From: Anaerolineae bacterium | GTDB lineage: Bacteria; Chloroflexota; Anaerolineae; UBA4142; SHND01 | Direction of reading: 5' to 3' | DNA length: 45,909 bases | Assembly: GCA_021463195.1 (NCBI GenBank) | Contig: JAJTXZ010000034.1 | Location: 1-45,909, forward strand | Shown here: positions 23,382 through 33,243 of the stretch, one piece after another | Layout: each line of letters starts with the position of its first letter | Numbering within the stretch: the stretch's first letter is position 1 | Program-made: the position numbers and the translations under genes | The notes under the pieces: model-generated | What the model was told of the DNA's origin: nothing | Databases searched by the model: none | Seen by the model: the letters and a program-made list of their open reading frames with translations, nothing else

Positions 23382-24254
23382 GTGCCATCCGTCCAAACTG
23401 CCACAACTTTTGTCGACGCGACGCTACTTGCTCAATTTCAAACGTATCTCGAACGCGCCGAACTTGCCCCCACGACGATTCGCGATTATAGCGCGGACGC
23501 GCGGGGTTTTATGCGTTGGCTTGAGCTCCAACGCGCCGACGGCGCAGCCGCTGTGCCGCAGACGCGCGATTTCGAGACTTTTCGCAGCTATTTGATTCTC
23601 GAGACCGATCAATCTACCGCGACGATTAATCGGCGTTTGCATACGCTGCGCGTGTTGGGGCGTTTTCTCTATACGCAGGGGCTTGCGCCGGAAAATCCCG
23701 CGCAGACATTGCGCTTGGCGCCGCGTGTACATCAAGAGGCGCCGCCGCGTGTTTTGGATACGTACGAAGTCGCGCAGTTGATTGTGGCAGTGCGCGCTGG
23801 CGCCAGCCGCCGTCTGATGCGGCGCGATTACGCCATTATTGAATTAATGCTCCAAGCGGGTTTGCGCGTGAACGAAGTGGCGCAGTTGAATTTACAAGAT
23901 ATTGTGCCGACCGCAAACGGTTTGCGGCTTGTCATTCAAGGCGTGGCGGAGCATCATTTTCGCCAAGCGCCGCTCAATGAAACACTGGCGCGCGCGCTGC
24001 GTGAATATCTTCAGGTGCGACCCAATGTGCCGCAAGTGCAGACGGTCTTTGTGAGTCAACAAGGCAGACCGCTCTCGACGCGTTCGATTCAACGGCTGGT
24101 CGAAGCGTACGCCAAAGCCGCGCAGTTGGAAGAGGTAAACGCCTACAGCTTGCGACATACTTGCGCGAAAAAAATGTTGGATGAAAATTCGCCCGAACAA
24201 GTGGCGAAATGGCTGGGTCATAAAAACGTGGAAGCGCTCAACAAGTATCGGTAG
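23382..24254 (+). CDS. Tyrosine recombinase (XerC/XerD-like)
   Basis: 290 residues, starting at GTG 23382. An N-terminal SAM-like core-binding domain (about 10-95, TTIRDYSADARGFMRWL) is followed by the catalytic domain. Visible catalytic residues are Arg in AGLRVNEV, Arg and His in YSLRHTCAKK, His in LGHKNV, and Tyr in ALNKYR nine residues after that His. The first His of the usual HxLRH is Tyr here, and the protein ends one residue after the catalytic Tyr, shorter than normal XerC. The beta-hairpin Lys is not obvious (VIQGVAEHHFRQAPL). It lies immediately upstream of rpoC. It may be the chromosome dimer resolvase or an element-linked integrase; I see no arm sites. Confidence 0.8.
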   Translation: MPSVQTATTFVDATLLAQFQTYLERAELAPTTIRDYSADARGFMRWLELQRADGAAAVPQTRDFETFRSYLILETDQSTATINRRLHTLRVLGRFLYTQGLAPENPAQTLRLAPRVHQEAPPRVLDTYEVAQLIVAVRAGASRRLMRRDYAIIELMLQAGLRVNEVAQLNLQDIVPTANGLRLVIQGVAEHHFRQAPLNETLARALREYLQVRPNVPQVQTVFVSQQGRPLSTRSIQRLVEAYAKAAQLEEVNAYSLRHTCAKKMLDENSPEQVAKWLGHKNVEALNKYR

Positions 24255-24297
24255 TTTTATAAATTTTGCGCTTTGTAAATCTTGGAACGTTTTATTG

Positions 24298-24406
24298 GAG
24301 CGAATTCCTGATTCGTTTGCGAGCGAGAGATCTTTCGAGTTTCTCGCGAACAACATTCGCGCAACACCGCGAAGGATCTGTCCGCAAGTCAACGTGGAAT
24401 TCGCTC
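24298..24406. mobile_element. Small element with 11-bp terminal inverted repeats
   Basis: Ends GAGCGAATTCC (24298-24308) and GGAATTCGCTC (24396-24406) are perfect inverted repeats 109 bases apart. The left end continues TGATTCGTTTG, which recurs inverted at window base 88-110; a similar AGAGCGAATTC starts at 45726. It has no gene and looks like a MITE or REP-type element in the rpoC upstream region. Confidence 0.65.
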
Positions 24407-24461
24407 TAATGGTCATCTCGAATGAAAACGCTGACATTTCAGAGAATGTAAAGGGGAAAAG

Positions 24462-27400
24462 ATGGAAATCAAAGATTTTTCCGCTGTCCGTATCTCGCTC
24501 GCTTCGCCGGCTCAAATCAAGGCATGGTCGCATGGCGAAGTCTTGAAACCTGAAACCATCAATTATCGCCGCTTGCGCCCCGAACGCGATGGCTTGTTTG
24601 ACGAGCGCATTTTTGGGCCCACGCGCGATTGGGAATGCTATTGCGGCAAATATAAAAAAGTTCGTTACAAGGGCATGGTCTGCGAAAAGTGCGGCGTCCA
24701 AGTCGCGCCGTCGCGCGTGCGTCGCGAACGCATGGGTCACATCGAACTCGCCGCGCCGGTCGCGCATATTTGGTACACGCGCCGCGTGCCGTCCTATCTT
24801 GGTCTGCTGCTCGATGTCTCGCGCCGCAATCTCGACCGCGTGCTTTATTTCGCGCAATATATTGTGACGCATGTGGACGAAGGCGCGCGCAATAAAGCGC
24901 TGCGTAAACTTGAAGAGGAACTGGACCACAAAATCGGCAAAGACACCAAGTCGCTCGCGGACAAGCTCGAAAAACGCGAATACGATTTTGAAGAGAGCAA
25001 AGAAAAACTCGAGAAAAAGACCGAAACCGCCATCGCCAAACTCGATGAACAGCTGCAAGAAAAAACGGACGAAGTGGTTTCGCTCGGCAAACAGCTGGAG
25101 CGTAAACTCGAAGACCGCGGCAAAGAAGTCCGCAAGGCGATTGTGTTCGAGCCGACCGGCGAAACGATTGTCGAAGAGGGCGAAGAAATCGCGCCCAAAC
25201 ATCGCAAGAAACTCGCCGAGGTGATGCAGGCGCACATTGCCGAAATCGAGCGCGATATTCAGGATAAACAATCCACCAAGCGCGAAGATTTGCAAGGACA
25301 TCTTGAAACGCTGCGCGCCGAATTCGAACGCGATGCGCACAGTCTGAATGGACAAATCGAAGATAAATCCAACGCGCTGCGGAGCGAATACGAACCGAAA
25401 TTCGATGAACTGAGCGGAATCGCGGTCAAAGAATTTTTGACCGAATCGCAATATCGCGAGTTGTACGACAAATGGGGGCATGTGTTCAAAGCGACGATGG
25501 GCGCGGAGGCGGTGCTTGAAATCGTCAAGCGCATGAACATGGACGAGATGGCGAAATCTTTGCGCCGCGAAATTCGCGGCACGCGCAGCAAACAGCAGCG
25601 CAAAAAAGCCATCAAGCAGCTGCGCGTCGTCGAATCGCTGCGTAAATCGCAGAATCGTCCCGAGTGGATGATTCTCATCACCTTGCCCGTCATTCCGCCC
25701 GACTTGCGTCCAATGGTGCAGCTCGACGGCGGACGGTTCGCTACGAGCGATTTGAACGACCTCTATCGTCGCGTCATCAATCGCAACAATCGCTTGAAGC
25801 GGTTGTTGGAATTGGGCGCGCCCGAAGTCATTGTCAATAATGAAAAGCGCATGCTGCAAGAAGCGGTAGATTCATTGATTGATAATTCGCAGCGCGGCAA
25901 AGCCGTCAGCCAACGCGGGCAACGCAAACTTAAATCGCTTTCGGATTTGCTCAAAGGCAAGCAGGGCCGTTTTCGCCGCAACTTGCTCGGCAAGCGCGTG
26001 GACTATTCAGGGCGTTCCGTGATTGTCGTTGGGCCGCAGTTGAAACTCAATCAATGCGGGTTGCCGAAACAAATGGCGCTCGAATTGTTCAAACCGTTTG
26101 TGATGCGCAAGTTGGTCGAAAATAATTTCGCGCACAATATCAAATCGGCGAAACGCCTTGTAGACCGCATGTCGCCCGAAGTGTGGGATGTGTTGGAGAC
26201 CATCATCAAAGACCATCCCGTGTTATTGAACCGCGCGCCGACTTTGCATCGGCTCGGCATTCAAGCGTTCGAGGTAATTCTCGTCGAAGGCAGCGCGATT
26301 CAAATCCATCCGCTCGTCTGCGCCGCGTTCAACGCGGACTTTGACGGCGACCAAATGGCGGTGCATGTGCCATTGTCTGAAAGCGCGAAACACGAAGCGC
26401 GCACGCTCATGCTCAGCGCGGCGAATTTGCTCAAGCCCGCGTCGGGCGAGCCGATTGTCGAACCGACCAAAGATATGGTGCTAGGTTGTTTCTATTTGAC
26501 GATGGATCGCGCCGGCGAACGCGGCGAAGGAAAGTTTTTTGCCTCGACCGAAGAAGTCGCGTTGGCGTACGATCTCGGCATTGTCGAATTGCACGCCAAG
26601 ATTAAATTGCAATTCACCAAGAGCAAAACGGGACGCGGCGCGCCGAGCAAAGAAATGATTGAAACCACGGTCGGACGCGTGTTGTTTAATGAAATCGTTC
26701 CCGAAGAAATGCGTTTTGTGAACGATGTGCAGGACAAAAAGAAACTCAAAGAATTGGTCGCGCGTTCGTACCAAGTCGCCGGCCCCGAGCGCACCGCCGA
26801 AGTGGTGGATAAAATCAAAGAAATCGGTTTCAAATACGCGACGCGTTCCGGGCTCACGATTGCCATTGACGATATTACCGTGCCTGAAAATAAACAGGAT
26901 ATCATCAGGGGGGTCGAAGCCAAAGTCGCCGAAGTGGAAAAACAATATCGGCGCGGTTTGATTACCGAAGATGAACAGTACGTCAAGACGGTCGAATTGT
27001 GGACCGAAGCGACGGAAGAAATCACCGATGCGGTGGCGAAATCGTTCGCGCAAGATTCGCCAGTGCGCGTGATGGCGAATTCGGGCGCGACCAAAGGCGG
27101 TTTTACGCCGCTGCGTCAGTTGGCGGGAATGCGCGGTTTGATGGCGGACCCCGCGGGACGCATCATTCCGTTGCCCATTACTTCAAACTTTCGCGAAGGT
27201 TTGACCGCGTTGGAATATTTTATCTCCACGCACGGCGCGCGCAAAGGTTTGGCGGATACCGCGCTGCGCACCGCCGACGCGGGTTATCTCACGCGGCGGC
27301 TCGTGGATGTGGCGCAAGATGTCATTATCAACGAAGACGACTGCGGCACTTTTTCCGGCATTTGGATTAGCGGAGATTCCAAAGAACGCACCGGCGAATC

Positions 27401-28934
27401 GTTTGAAGAGCGCGTTGTCGGACGCGTCACCGCGAGCCCGATCGCGAATCCGAAAACCGGCGAAATCATCGTTAACGCGTTGGAACTCGTCACCGAGCAG
27501 ATGTTTAATCAGATGAAAGCGGCGGGCGTGGATCGCGTCTTTATGCGCAGTCCTTTGACCTGCGGCGCGCGGCATGGTCTCTGCGCAAAGTGTTATGGGC
27601 GCGATTTGGCGCGCGGCGGTTTGATTCGCATCGGCGAAGCGGTGGGAGTTATCGCGGCGCAGTCCATCGGCGAACCCGGCACGCAGCTCACGCTCCGCAC
27701 TTTTCATACCGGCGGCGTGGCGGGCGCCGAAGATATTACGACGGGTCTCCCGCGCATCGAAGAACTTTTTGAATCGCGCGATCCCAAGGGCCAAGCCATC
27801 ATCTCGGACATTGACGGTCAGGTGCATGTGGAAATTCAGGACGGTCAGCGCGTCCTCGAAGTGGTCGCGACGAAAATCGAAAACGACGAATATGAAATGC
27901 CGGCGTACACCAAAGCGTTGGTCAAAGAAGGCGAATTTGCGCCGACGGGCGCTGTCTTGTTTCAAGATAAAGAGGGTAACGAAGTGGTCGCGTTAAACGG
28001 CGGCGAAGTGCTGCGCGACGGCCGCACCTTGACGATTCGGCGCGAGCTGCGCGACGAACATCGTTACGAAATCGCGGCTGCCGCGCGGTTAAAGAGCGGT
28101 ATCGAGGATGGCAAGACGGTCAATGCCGGCGATCCGCTCACCGAGGGTCCGCAGAATCCGCACGACATTTTGCGTATTCTCGGACGCGATGCCGCGCAAA
28201 TTTATCTCTTGGAAGAAATTCAGCGGGTGTACCGCTCGCAAGGCGTCAACATCAATGACAAACATATCGAGATGATTTTGCGCCAAATGTTCCGCCGCGT
28301 GCGCGTCAAATCCACCGGCGACACTGATTTCTTGCCCGGACAGTTGGTGGACCGACTCGCGTTCGAGGATGTGAATGAAAAAATCACCGAAGCGAGCGGC
28401 ATTCCTGCCACAGCCCAACCCATTTTATTGGGCGTCACCAAAGCGTCGCTTTCGACCGATTCATTCTTGAGCGCGTCGTCATTCCAACACACCATCAGCG
28501 TTCTATCGCAAGCCGCCATCGAAGGCAAGCGCGATGATTTGTATGGGCTAAAGGAAAACGTCATCATCGGCAAACTCATTCCCGCCGGCACCGGTTTCCG
28601 CGAACGCAAACGCGCCGACATCGCCGAAATGAAAATCGGCACGATGGGACGGCTCGGCCACAAATTGGACGAAGATATTCGGCTGGAAGATGAAGAACTG
28701 GCTGAAGTGGAAGCGCTCGACGAAGAATTGATCGGCGAAGTGGAGGCCGAAATTGAATCGTCCAACGGCGAACTGGAAGCGGAAGATGTGATTGCCGAAG
28801 CCGAAGGGGCGGAAGAAGAAGAAGAAATCCAAGTCGAGGAAGATGAAGACCTCGACCTCGACGAAGATAGTTCGCTTGAACTCGACGAGGATGAGATGGA
28901 TGAAGAGGAAGAGGAAGAAGGGGACGCGGAATAA
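24462..28934 (+). CDS. rpoC: DNA-directed RNA polymerase subunit beta-prime
   Basis: 1490 residues. The N-terminal zinc ribbon (CYCG ... CEKCGV) is at about 59-79, the catalytic [10 protein letters not shown] near 625, and the second zinc site uses Cys near 961, 1034, 1041 and 1044 (GLCAKCYG). The rudder, bridge and trigger regions read normally. Two features are unusual. A charged insertion of about 170 residues lies at about 145-320, made of two coiled coils around a short beta-like segment ([19 protein letters not shown]). There is also an acidic tail of about 75 residues ([14 protein letters not shown]). Ribosome binding site AAAGGGG precedes ATG 24462. rpoB, the usual upstream neighbour, is replaced by a recombinase and a small repeat element. 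Confidence 0.97.
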   Translation: MEIKDFSAVRISLASPAQIKAWSHGEVLKPETINYRRLRPERDGLFDERIFGPTRDWECYCGKYKKVRYKGMVCEKCGVQVAPSRVRRERMGHIELAAPVAHIWYTRRVPSYLGLLLDVSRRNLDRVLYFAQYIVTHVDEGARNKALRKLEEELDHKIGKDTKSLADKLEKREYDFEESKEKLEKKTETAIAKLDEQLQEKTDEVVSLGKQLERKLEDRGKEVRKAIVFEPTGETIVEEGEEIAPKHRKKLAEVMQAHIAEIERDIQDKQSTKREDLQGHLETLRAEFERDAHSLNGQIEDKSNALRSEYEPKFDELSGIAVKEFLTESQYRELYDKWGHVFKATMGAEAVLEIVKRMNMDEMAKSLRREIRGTRSKQQRKKAIKQLRVVESLRKSQNRPEWMILITLPVIPPDLRPMVQLDGGRFATSDLNDLYRRVINRNNRLKRLLELGAPEVIVNNEKRMLQEAVDSLIDNSQRGKAVSQRGQRKLKSLSDLLKGKQGRFRRNLLGKRVDYSGRSVIVVGPQLKLNQCGLPKQMALELFKPFVMRKLVENNFAHNIKSAKRLVDRMSPEVWDVLETIIKDHPVLLNRAPTLHRLGIQAFEVILVEGSAIQIHPLVCAAFNADFDGDQMAVHVPLSESAKHEARTLMLSAANLLKPASGEPIVEPTKDMVLGCFYLTMDRAGERGEGKFFASTEEVALAYDLGIVELHAKIKLQFTKSKTGRGAPSKEMIETTVGRVLFNEIVPEEMRFVNDVQDKKKLKELVARSYQVAGPERTAEVVDKIKEIGFKYATRSGLTIAIDDITVPENKQDIIRGVEAKVAEVEKQYRRGLITEDEQYVKTVELWTEATEEITDAVAKSFAQDSPVRVMANSGATKGGFTPLRQLAGMRGLMADPAGRIIPLPITSNFREGLTALEYFISTHGARKGLADTALRTADAGYLTRRLVDVAQDVIINEDDCGTFSGIWISGDSKERTGESFEERVVGRVTASPIANPKTGEIIVNALELVTEQMFNQMKAAGVDRVFMRSPLTCGARHGLCAKCYGRDLARGGLIRIGEAVGVIAAQSIGEPGTQLTLRTFHTGGVAGAEDITTGLPRIEELFESRDPKGQAIISDIDGQVHVEIQDGQRVLEVVATKIENDEYEMPAYTKALVKEGEFAPTGAVLFQDKEGNEVVALNGGEVLRDGRTLTIRRELRDEHRYEIAAAARLKSGIEDGKTVNAGDPLTEGPQNPHDILRILGRDAAQIYLLEEIQRVYRSQGVNINDKHIEMILRQMFRRVRVKSTGDTDFLPGQLVDRLAFEDVNEKITEASGIPATAQPILLGVTKASLSTDSFLSASSFQHTISVLSQAAIEGKRDDLYGLKENVIIGKLIPAGTGFRERKRADIAEMKIGTMGRLGHKLDEDIRLEDEELAEVEALDEELIGEVEAEIESSNGELEAEDVIAEAEGAEEEEEIQVEEDEDLDLDEDSSLELDEDEMDEEEEEEGDAE

Positions 28935-28946
28935 ATCTGATAAAAA

Positions 28947-28981
28947 AATTTCGGGCGAAGCATTCGCCCGAAATTTTTTTT
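28947..28981. terminator. Bidirectional terminator between rpoC and RNase J
   Basis: A perfect 13-bp stem (AATTTCGGGCGAA with TTCGCCCGAAATT), three-base loop, with A run before and T run after, so it works for both convergent genes. Confidence 0.9.
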
Positions 28982-29018
28982 GTCGCAATCCATTAGGTCA
29001 AACGTTCAGCGCGCCGCG

Positions 29019-30683
29019 CTACAATTCCGTTACCACCGGAATCACCATTGGACGCCGCCGCGTCAATTTGTACAGGTACGCGCTCAAGACTTGCTTTAAT
29101 GTCGCGCTCCAATCTATATCGCGCGCGTTCGCCGCGACGGTTTCGCGGATCACCTGTTTCGCGCCTTCGAGCATACTTTCAGCTTCGGGCGTGTACACGA
29201 AACCGCGCGTTTCGATTTCGGGGCCAAAGACAATTTCACCCGTCTGACTGTTGATGCCTAGCGCCGCGATAAAGAAACCATCTTGCGCGAGTTGGTGCCG
29301 ATCGCGCAAAACGACGCTGCCGATTTCGCCGACGCCAATGCCATCCACCAGCACGTCCGCCGCGCTCACGCTCTGCCGCAGCACGCGCCCGCGCGCATTT
29401 TGGTCAAATTCAATCACGTCGCCATTTTCCACAATGAAAATATTTTCGCGGCGATAGCCGAGCTCTTCCGCGAGATGCGCGTGCATCACCAGATGCCGGT
29501 ACTCGCCATGCACCGGAATGAAAAATTTCGGACGCACCAGATTAATCATCCACTTTTCTTCTTCTTGACTCGCGTGGCCCGAAACATGCACATCGAGAAA
29601 ACGGTCATAATACACCGTCGCGCCCTCGCGGAATAAATTGTTGAGCGTCTTGTTAATCATCTCTTCGTTGCCGGGAATGGCGCTGGCGGAGAGAATAATC
29701 GTATCGCCGGGCCGCAGCGTCACTTGCTTGTGTTCGCGATTCGCCATTTTCGCCAACGCGCTCGTCGGCTCGCCCTGTCCGCCCGTGCAAATAATCGCCA
29801 CCTGATTGGACGTATAGTCATTCACCTGGTCGGCGCGAATAAATTGCTGCGGGTCGGCATTGAGATAGCCGAGTTCGACCGCCATCCGCACATTGTCTTG
29901 CATCGAACGTCCGATGACGCACAGTTTGCGATTAAAGCGCGTCGCCGCGTCAATCGCCTGTTGAATGCGCGAAATGTTGGACGCAAAGGTGGCAATGATG
30001 AGCCGTCCTTCCGCCAGCGCAAAGACGCGCGCAAAGGTATCCGCAATCACTTGTTCGCTCGGCGTATGCCCCGGCGAATCGGCGTTTGTGCTGTCGCTGA
30101 GCAATGCCAATACACCGCGCGCGCCCAATTCCGCAAGTTTGCCAAAATCGGTCATGACGCCGTCCACCGGATTCGGGTCGAATTTGAAATCGCCGGTATG
30201 CACAATCGTTCCGACAGGCGTCGTCACCGCCACGCCCACGCCATCGGGAATGGAATGACTGACGTGAAAGGTCTCGATGGTGAACGGCCCAAGTTGAAAA
30301 GTGGCGCGGTCGGAAATGATTTGAATCGTCGCGTCGCGCACTTTATTGAATCTGAGTTTGACCTCAATCAAACCGGCGGTGAGGCGCGTCGCGTACAATG
30401 GCGCATTGAGGCGCGGCAAAATGTAGGGCAGCGCGCCGATGTGGTCTTCGTGGCCGTGCGTGATGAGAATGCCCAACACCTTGTCGCGATTTTCGAGCAG
30501 ATATGAAATGTCGGGAATAACGAGGTCTACGCCGAGCATGTGCGCTTCGGGAAACATCATGCCCGCGTCAATGACGACAATCGCGTCGTTGACATCGGCG
30601 TCATCATGATATTCAAGCGCGGTCATATTTTTGCCAATCTCGCCGACGCCGCCGAGTGGTATGATACGGAGAGTTTTGGACAT
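29019..30683 (-). CDS. rnj: Ribonuclease J
   Basis: 554 residues from ATG 30683. A metallo-beta-lactamase fold with the zinc motif THGHEDHIGALPY near residue 74, DAGMMFP near 40, and a beta-CASP domain with LSDSTNADSPGHTPSE near 194 and IICTGGQGEP; HxSGHASQEE follows. These mark RNase J, a 5' exonuclease/endonuclease for mRNA decay and rRNA maturation. The start is two bases after the stop of the uracil-DNA glycosylase gene (TGATTATG), so the pair is probably translationally coupled. Confidence 0.94.
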   Translation of the reverse strand: MSKTLRIIPLGGVGEIGKNMTALEYHDDADVNDAIVVIDAGMMFPEAHMLGVDLVIPDISYLLENRDKVLGILITHGHEDHIGALPYILPRLNAPLYATRLTAGLIEVKLRFNKVRDATIQIISDRATFQLGPFTIETFHVSHSIPDGVGVAVTTPVGTIVHTGDFKFDPNPVDGVMTDFGKLAELGARGVLALLSDSTNADSPGHTPSEQVIADTFARVFALAEGRLIIATFASNISRIQQAIDAATRFNRKLCVIGRSMQDNVRMAVELGYLNADPQQFIRADQVNDYTSNQVAIICTGGQGEPTSALAKMANREHKQVTLRPGDTIILSASAIPGNEEMINKTLNNLFREGATVYYDRFLDVHVSGHASQEEEKWMINLVRPKFFIPVHGEYRHLVMHAHLAEELGYRRENIFIVENGDVIEFDQNARGRVLRQSVSAADVLVDGIGVGEIGSVVLRDRHQLAQDGFFIAALGINSQTGEIVFGPEIETRGFVYTPEAESMLEGAKQVIRETVAANARDIDWSATLKQVLSAYLYKLTRRRPMVIPVVTEL

Positions 30684-30685
30684 AA

Positions 30686-31309
30686 TCAAAACATTTTCAG
30701 TTGCTGTGGCGGTTCATCTTGTTGCGGCGGCGCGGGCGGCGGTGTGCGCGGATTATCATAAAGATATTGCGGCAATTTTTTGAAATCCGCTTCGAGCAGC
30801 GGACGCAAATTCACATTGTGCAAGACCGCCGCCGGATGAAACATTGGCACGACGAGCAAATTGTCAAAGCGTCGCGCGCGACCGTGAATCGCCGAAATTT
30901 TTTCATTCGGAAACCAGCGCGCCATCGCAAAGCGGCTGATGGTGATAATAACTTTGGGTTGAATCAACGCGATTTGTTGGTCGAGCCAAACGCGGCACGC
31001 TTCCATTTCTTCGGGCAGCGGGTCGCGATTGTTGGGCGGACGATGTTTGACGACATTGGTGATGAAAATATCGGCGCGTTTGAGATTAATGCTGGCGAGC
31101 ATTTCGTCAAGCACCCTGCCCGCCGGTCCGACGAACGGACGACCCAGCTGGTCTTCTTTGGCGCCGGGGCCTTCGCCAATCATCATGATTTCGGCGTTCG
31201 CGGGCCCCTCGCCGGGCACCGCGTTGATTGCTTGTTTGTACAATACGCAGCGCGTACAGGCGCGCACTTGTTCGGCAATGTGATTTAATTCATCGCTCTG
31301 CATTGACAT
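30686..31309 (-). CDS. Uracil-DNA glycosylase, family 4 (Fe-S type)
   Basis: 207 residues from ATG 31309, chosen because AGAGGAAA lies just before it; the longer frame runs through repeats. It removes uracil from DNA in base excision repair. Motif 1 is GEGPGAKEDQLGRPFVGPAG near residue 45, and motif 2 is FHPAAVL near 160. CTRC near residue 17 and later Cys (MEACRVW) would be ligands of a 4Fe-4S cluster; a fourth Cys is not clear to me. A Pro/Gln-rich tail follows. It lies directly upstream of RNase J in one transcript. Confidence 0.9.
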   Translation of the reverse strand: MSMQSDELNHIAEQVRACTRCVLYKQAINAVPGEGPANAEIMMIGEGPGAKEDQLGRPFVGPAGRVLDEMLASINLKRADIFITNVVKHRPPNNRDPLPEEMEACRVWLDQQIALIQPKVIITISRFAMARWFPNEKISAIHGRARRFDNLLVVPMFHPAAVLHNVNLRPLLEADFKKLPQYLYDNPRTPPPAPPQQDEPPQQLKMF

Positions 31310-31336
31310 CGCGTTTCCTCTTGCAAGAATACGCGC

Positions 31337-31342
31337 ATTATA
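31337..31342 (-). promoter_or_regulatory. -10 box for the glycosylase/RNase J transcript
   Basis: TATAAT on the minus strand, 28 bases before the start codon at 31309. The -35 region is not recognisable. Confidence 0.5.
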
Positions 31343-31498
31343 CTCTATATTTTTTTGTTTCCGCCTAACTCGGACAAGTCGAAACCAAAAGTCGTTTTCG
31401 GACGCAGATTCACACCGATTTACGCGGATAAAAAAATCCGCGTTCAGCCGTATCCAAAATTCTTTGTTTTTTGCGTCAAGACTTTTCGGTAAGGCACT
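31343..31498. other. Intergenic with a dispersed hairpin repeat
   Basis: No gene seen. Bases about 31420-31446 contain ACGCGGATAAAAAAATCCGC, a hairpin similar to the one at 124-141 in the window. Both belong to the widespread type of repeat around the words ACGCGGAT and ATCCGCGT. Confidence 0.5.
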
Positions 31499-31541
31499 AA
31501 AAAAAAGTTCGCGCAGCGTTGACGCTGCGCGAACTTTTTTT
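31499..31541. terminator. Bidirectional-looking terminator
   Basis: GTTCGCGCAGCG pairs with CGCTGCGCGAAC around four bases, flanked by A run on the left and T run on the right. It lies downstream of the minus-strand propeller gene. Confidence 0.85.
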
Positions 31542-31574
31542 CTGCGCGGACGATATACGAAAAGCGTGCGCGTA

Positions 31575-32999
31575 TCACTTGAACGTGACGCGCTGCGGTT
31601 CGCTCCATTCGCTAGCGCCGCCCGCGTAAAGCAATTCGATTTGGTACGTGTACGTTTTCCCGCGCTTGGCTTGGCGGTCGCGCCATACATACGCCGCGCC
31701 GTTGATTTGCCCAATGTTTTTGGCAGGAATTATTTCAGGCGTCAAGTTGCGCCGCGCGCGTTTGCCTTGCGCGCGCCAGACGCGAAAACCAATCAAATTT
31801 ATTTCGGATGCCGTATCCCAATGCAGCGCAACTATTTGCTTTTTTGCGCGCGCCTCAAAAGAGGCGAGCGTGAGCGCCGTTGGAACTTGGGCGCGCAGAA
31901 TCGGTTCGTTGTCGTCATAATACTGATCGGTAATCGCGCAGGGCCCACCGGGATTGTCCGAGTTTGCATCGCAGCGTCCATAGGTAGATTTTTCATTTTC
32001 GGTTTGACCGTTCTCGTTCGTCACAAAGATTTGGCTGCCGCTCTTGATAACAATACCGGACAGAGCGCCATCCGAATCGCCCGTCGGATCCAATCTCAAA
32101 GCGTTCCACAGCGGCGCAATGGTCGCCACCGATGACAAATCATTTTGCTTGAGCGTTGTAATAGTGCGCTGCGCGTACTGTGTCACAAAAGCTTGACTAT
32201 CGTCAAAGGCGAGGTCGAACGCATCCGTGACACTTGTGGAGACTAAACCGGTGCCATCGCTGTTGACGCGAAAAACCAGATCAGCGCCTATATCCGCCAT
32301 CCAAATTTTGCCGGATGGGTCCACTTCAACGCCGCGCATGTCACTCGCTCCGCTAATCGCCATCACCCCATCGTTTCCATCCAAACCGGACAAAGTTGCA
32401 CCTGAGATTGCATCCCCCACGCCTTCGGTCAACACAAAGCGATAGAGCGAATCGGTTGTGCGGTCTGTCGCATACACTACGAGCGCGCCGCTTTCGCGCG
32501 TCACCGCAACGCCTTCGGGTTTGGTCAAACCATAGAGTACGCCTGCTCCAAGACTGAATAATTTGGTCGTTAAATTAGCATTGTAGATATGGATGCCAGA
32601 ACCGTCGAGTGTATCCGTGTCGCTGCCTTCCGCCATATAGACGCGCCCTTTATCGTCGGTAGCGAGCGCTTTGCCGCGATTACCTGACAGAATGGCGACC
32701 GTGGCATCGGTATAATCGGCTTTGCTCAAATCAATTTTGCGGATTTCCCCTCGCAGAGTCGGGCCGGCGCTACCACTGTTGTAACCAGCGTACAAAAATG
32801 CGCCGTCGGGCGAAAGCGCGAGTCCGCGATTATCGCGCGGATACATCGCCTGGCTCTTTCCGTTGACCGTTTGACTTTGGTCAATCAGGTATTGCACCCA
32901 CCAAGCGAGCATGTTGGGATTAATCGCGGCGTGAGCGGGCGCGGCGCTCCCAAGGGTCAGCCCCAAGCCAACAAACAGCGCGGCAAAAAAGAATTTCAT
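31575..32999 (-). CDS. Secreted beta-propeller protein
   Basis: 474 residues with a Sec signal peptide (MKFFFAALFVGLGLTLGSA, cleavage near AHA-A). Residues about 55-345 look like an NHL/SMP-30-type beta-propeller, with repeated GLALSPDG, GKALATDDKGRVYMAE, GVEVDPSGKIWMAD blades. Residues about 375-474 are an Ig/fibronectin-like domain (ALHWDTASEINLIGFRVWRA). Two Cys (GRCDANSDNPGGPC) may form a disulfide. It starts with a strong GGAGGAAAC ribosome binding site. Probably surface-bound or extracellular; substrate unknown. Confidence 0.72.
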   Translation of the reverse strand: MKFFFAALFVGLGLTLGSAAPAHAAINPNMLAWWVQYLIDQSQTVNGKSQAMYPRDNRGLALSPDGAFLYAGYNSGSAGPTLRGEIRKIDLSKADYTDATVAILSGNRGKALATDDKGRVYMAEGSDTDTLDGSGIHIYNANLTTKLFSLGAGVLYGLTKPEGVAVTRESGALVVYATDRTTDSLYRFVLTEGVGDAISGATLSGLDGNDGVMAISGASDMRGVEVDPSGKIWMADIGADLVFRVNSDGTGLVSTSVTDAFDLAFDDSQAFVTQYAQRTITTLKQNDLSSVATIAPLWNALRLDPTGDSDGALSGIVIKSGSQIFVTNENGQTENEKSTYGRCDANSDNPGGPCAITDQYYDDNEPILRAQVPTALTLASFEARAKKQIVALHWDTASEINLIGFRVWRAQGKRARRNLTPEIIPAKNIGQINGAAYVWRDRQAKRGKTYTYQIELLYAGGASEWSEPQRVTFK

Positions 33000-33008
33000 G
33001 TTTCCTCC

Positions 33009-33240
33009 ATAAAATTTGCAATCAAATGAGCGTGTTCAGTGAACCGGCACGCGCAGGAATAAATTACAGCGCGCTCAAGCGATAGGGCGGATGCCTGAAC
33101 TTGATAGACGCGTCCATTTGCAATAGGTTAATGGTACTAGCGTTAATATAGCGGAAAAGCAATTCAACAAGCAAGCATTTCGAGTCATTTTCTTTAAACT
33201 GTTAACAAAGTGCAAGACTAGCGTTTGGGATCTATATACT
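33009..33240 (-). other. Long leader of the propeller gene
   Basis: No gene is seen. On the minus strand TTGCTT and TATATT with an 18-base spacer lie near 33147-33176 and would give a leader of about 140 bases. I looked for known riboswitch cores and recognise none. Confidence 0.35.
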
Positions 33241-33243
33241 TTT

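Noticed and set aside
23892-25859. 655-codon open frame on the minus strand across the recombinase and rpoC
   Set aside because: It is the antisense shadow of two well supported genes; its composition (Phe/Arg-rich) and lack of motifs show it is not coding.
31310-31714. N-terminal extension of the uracil-DNA glycosylase frame
   Set aside because: It runs through a dispersed hairpin repeat and a terminator; ATG 31309 has a good ribosome binding site.
33009-33200. Riboswitch in the propeller gene leader
   Set aside because: I looked for cores of the c-di-GMP, cobalamin and other common classes on the minus strand and recognised none.
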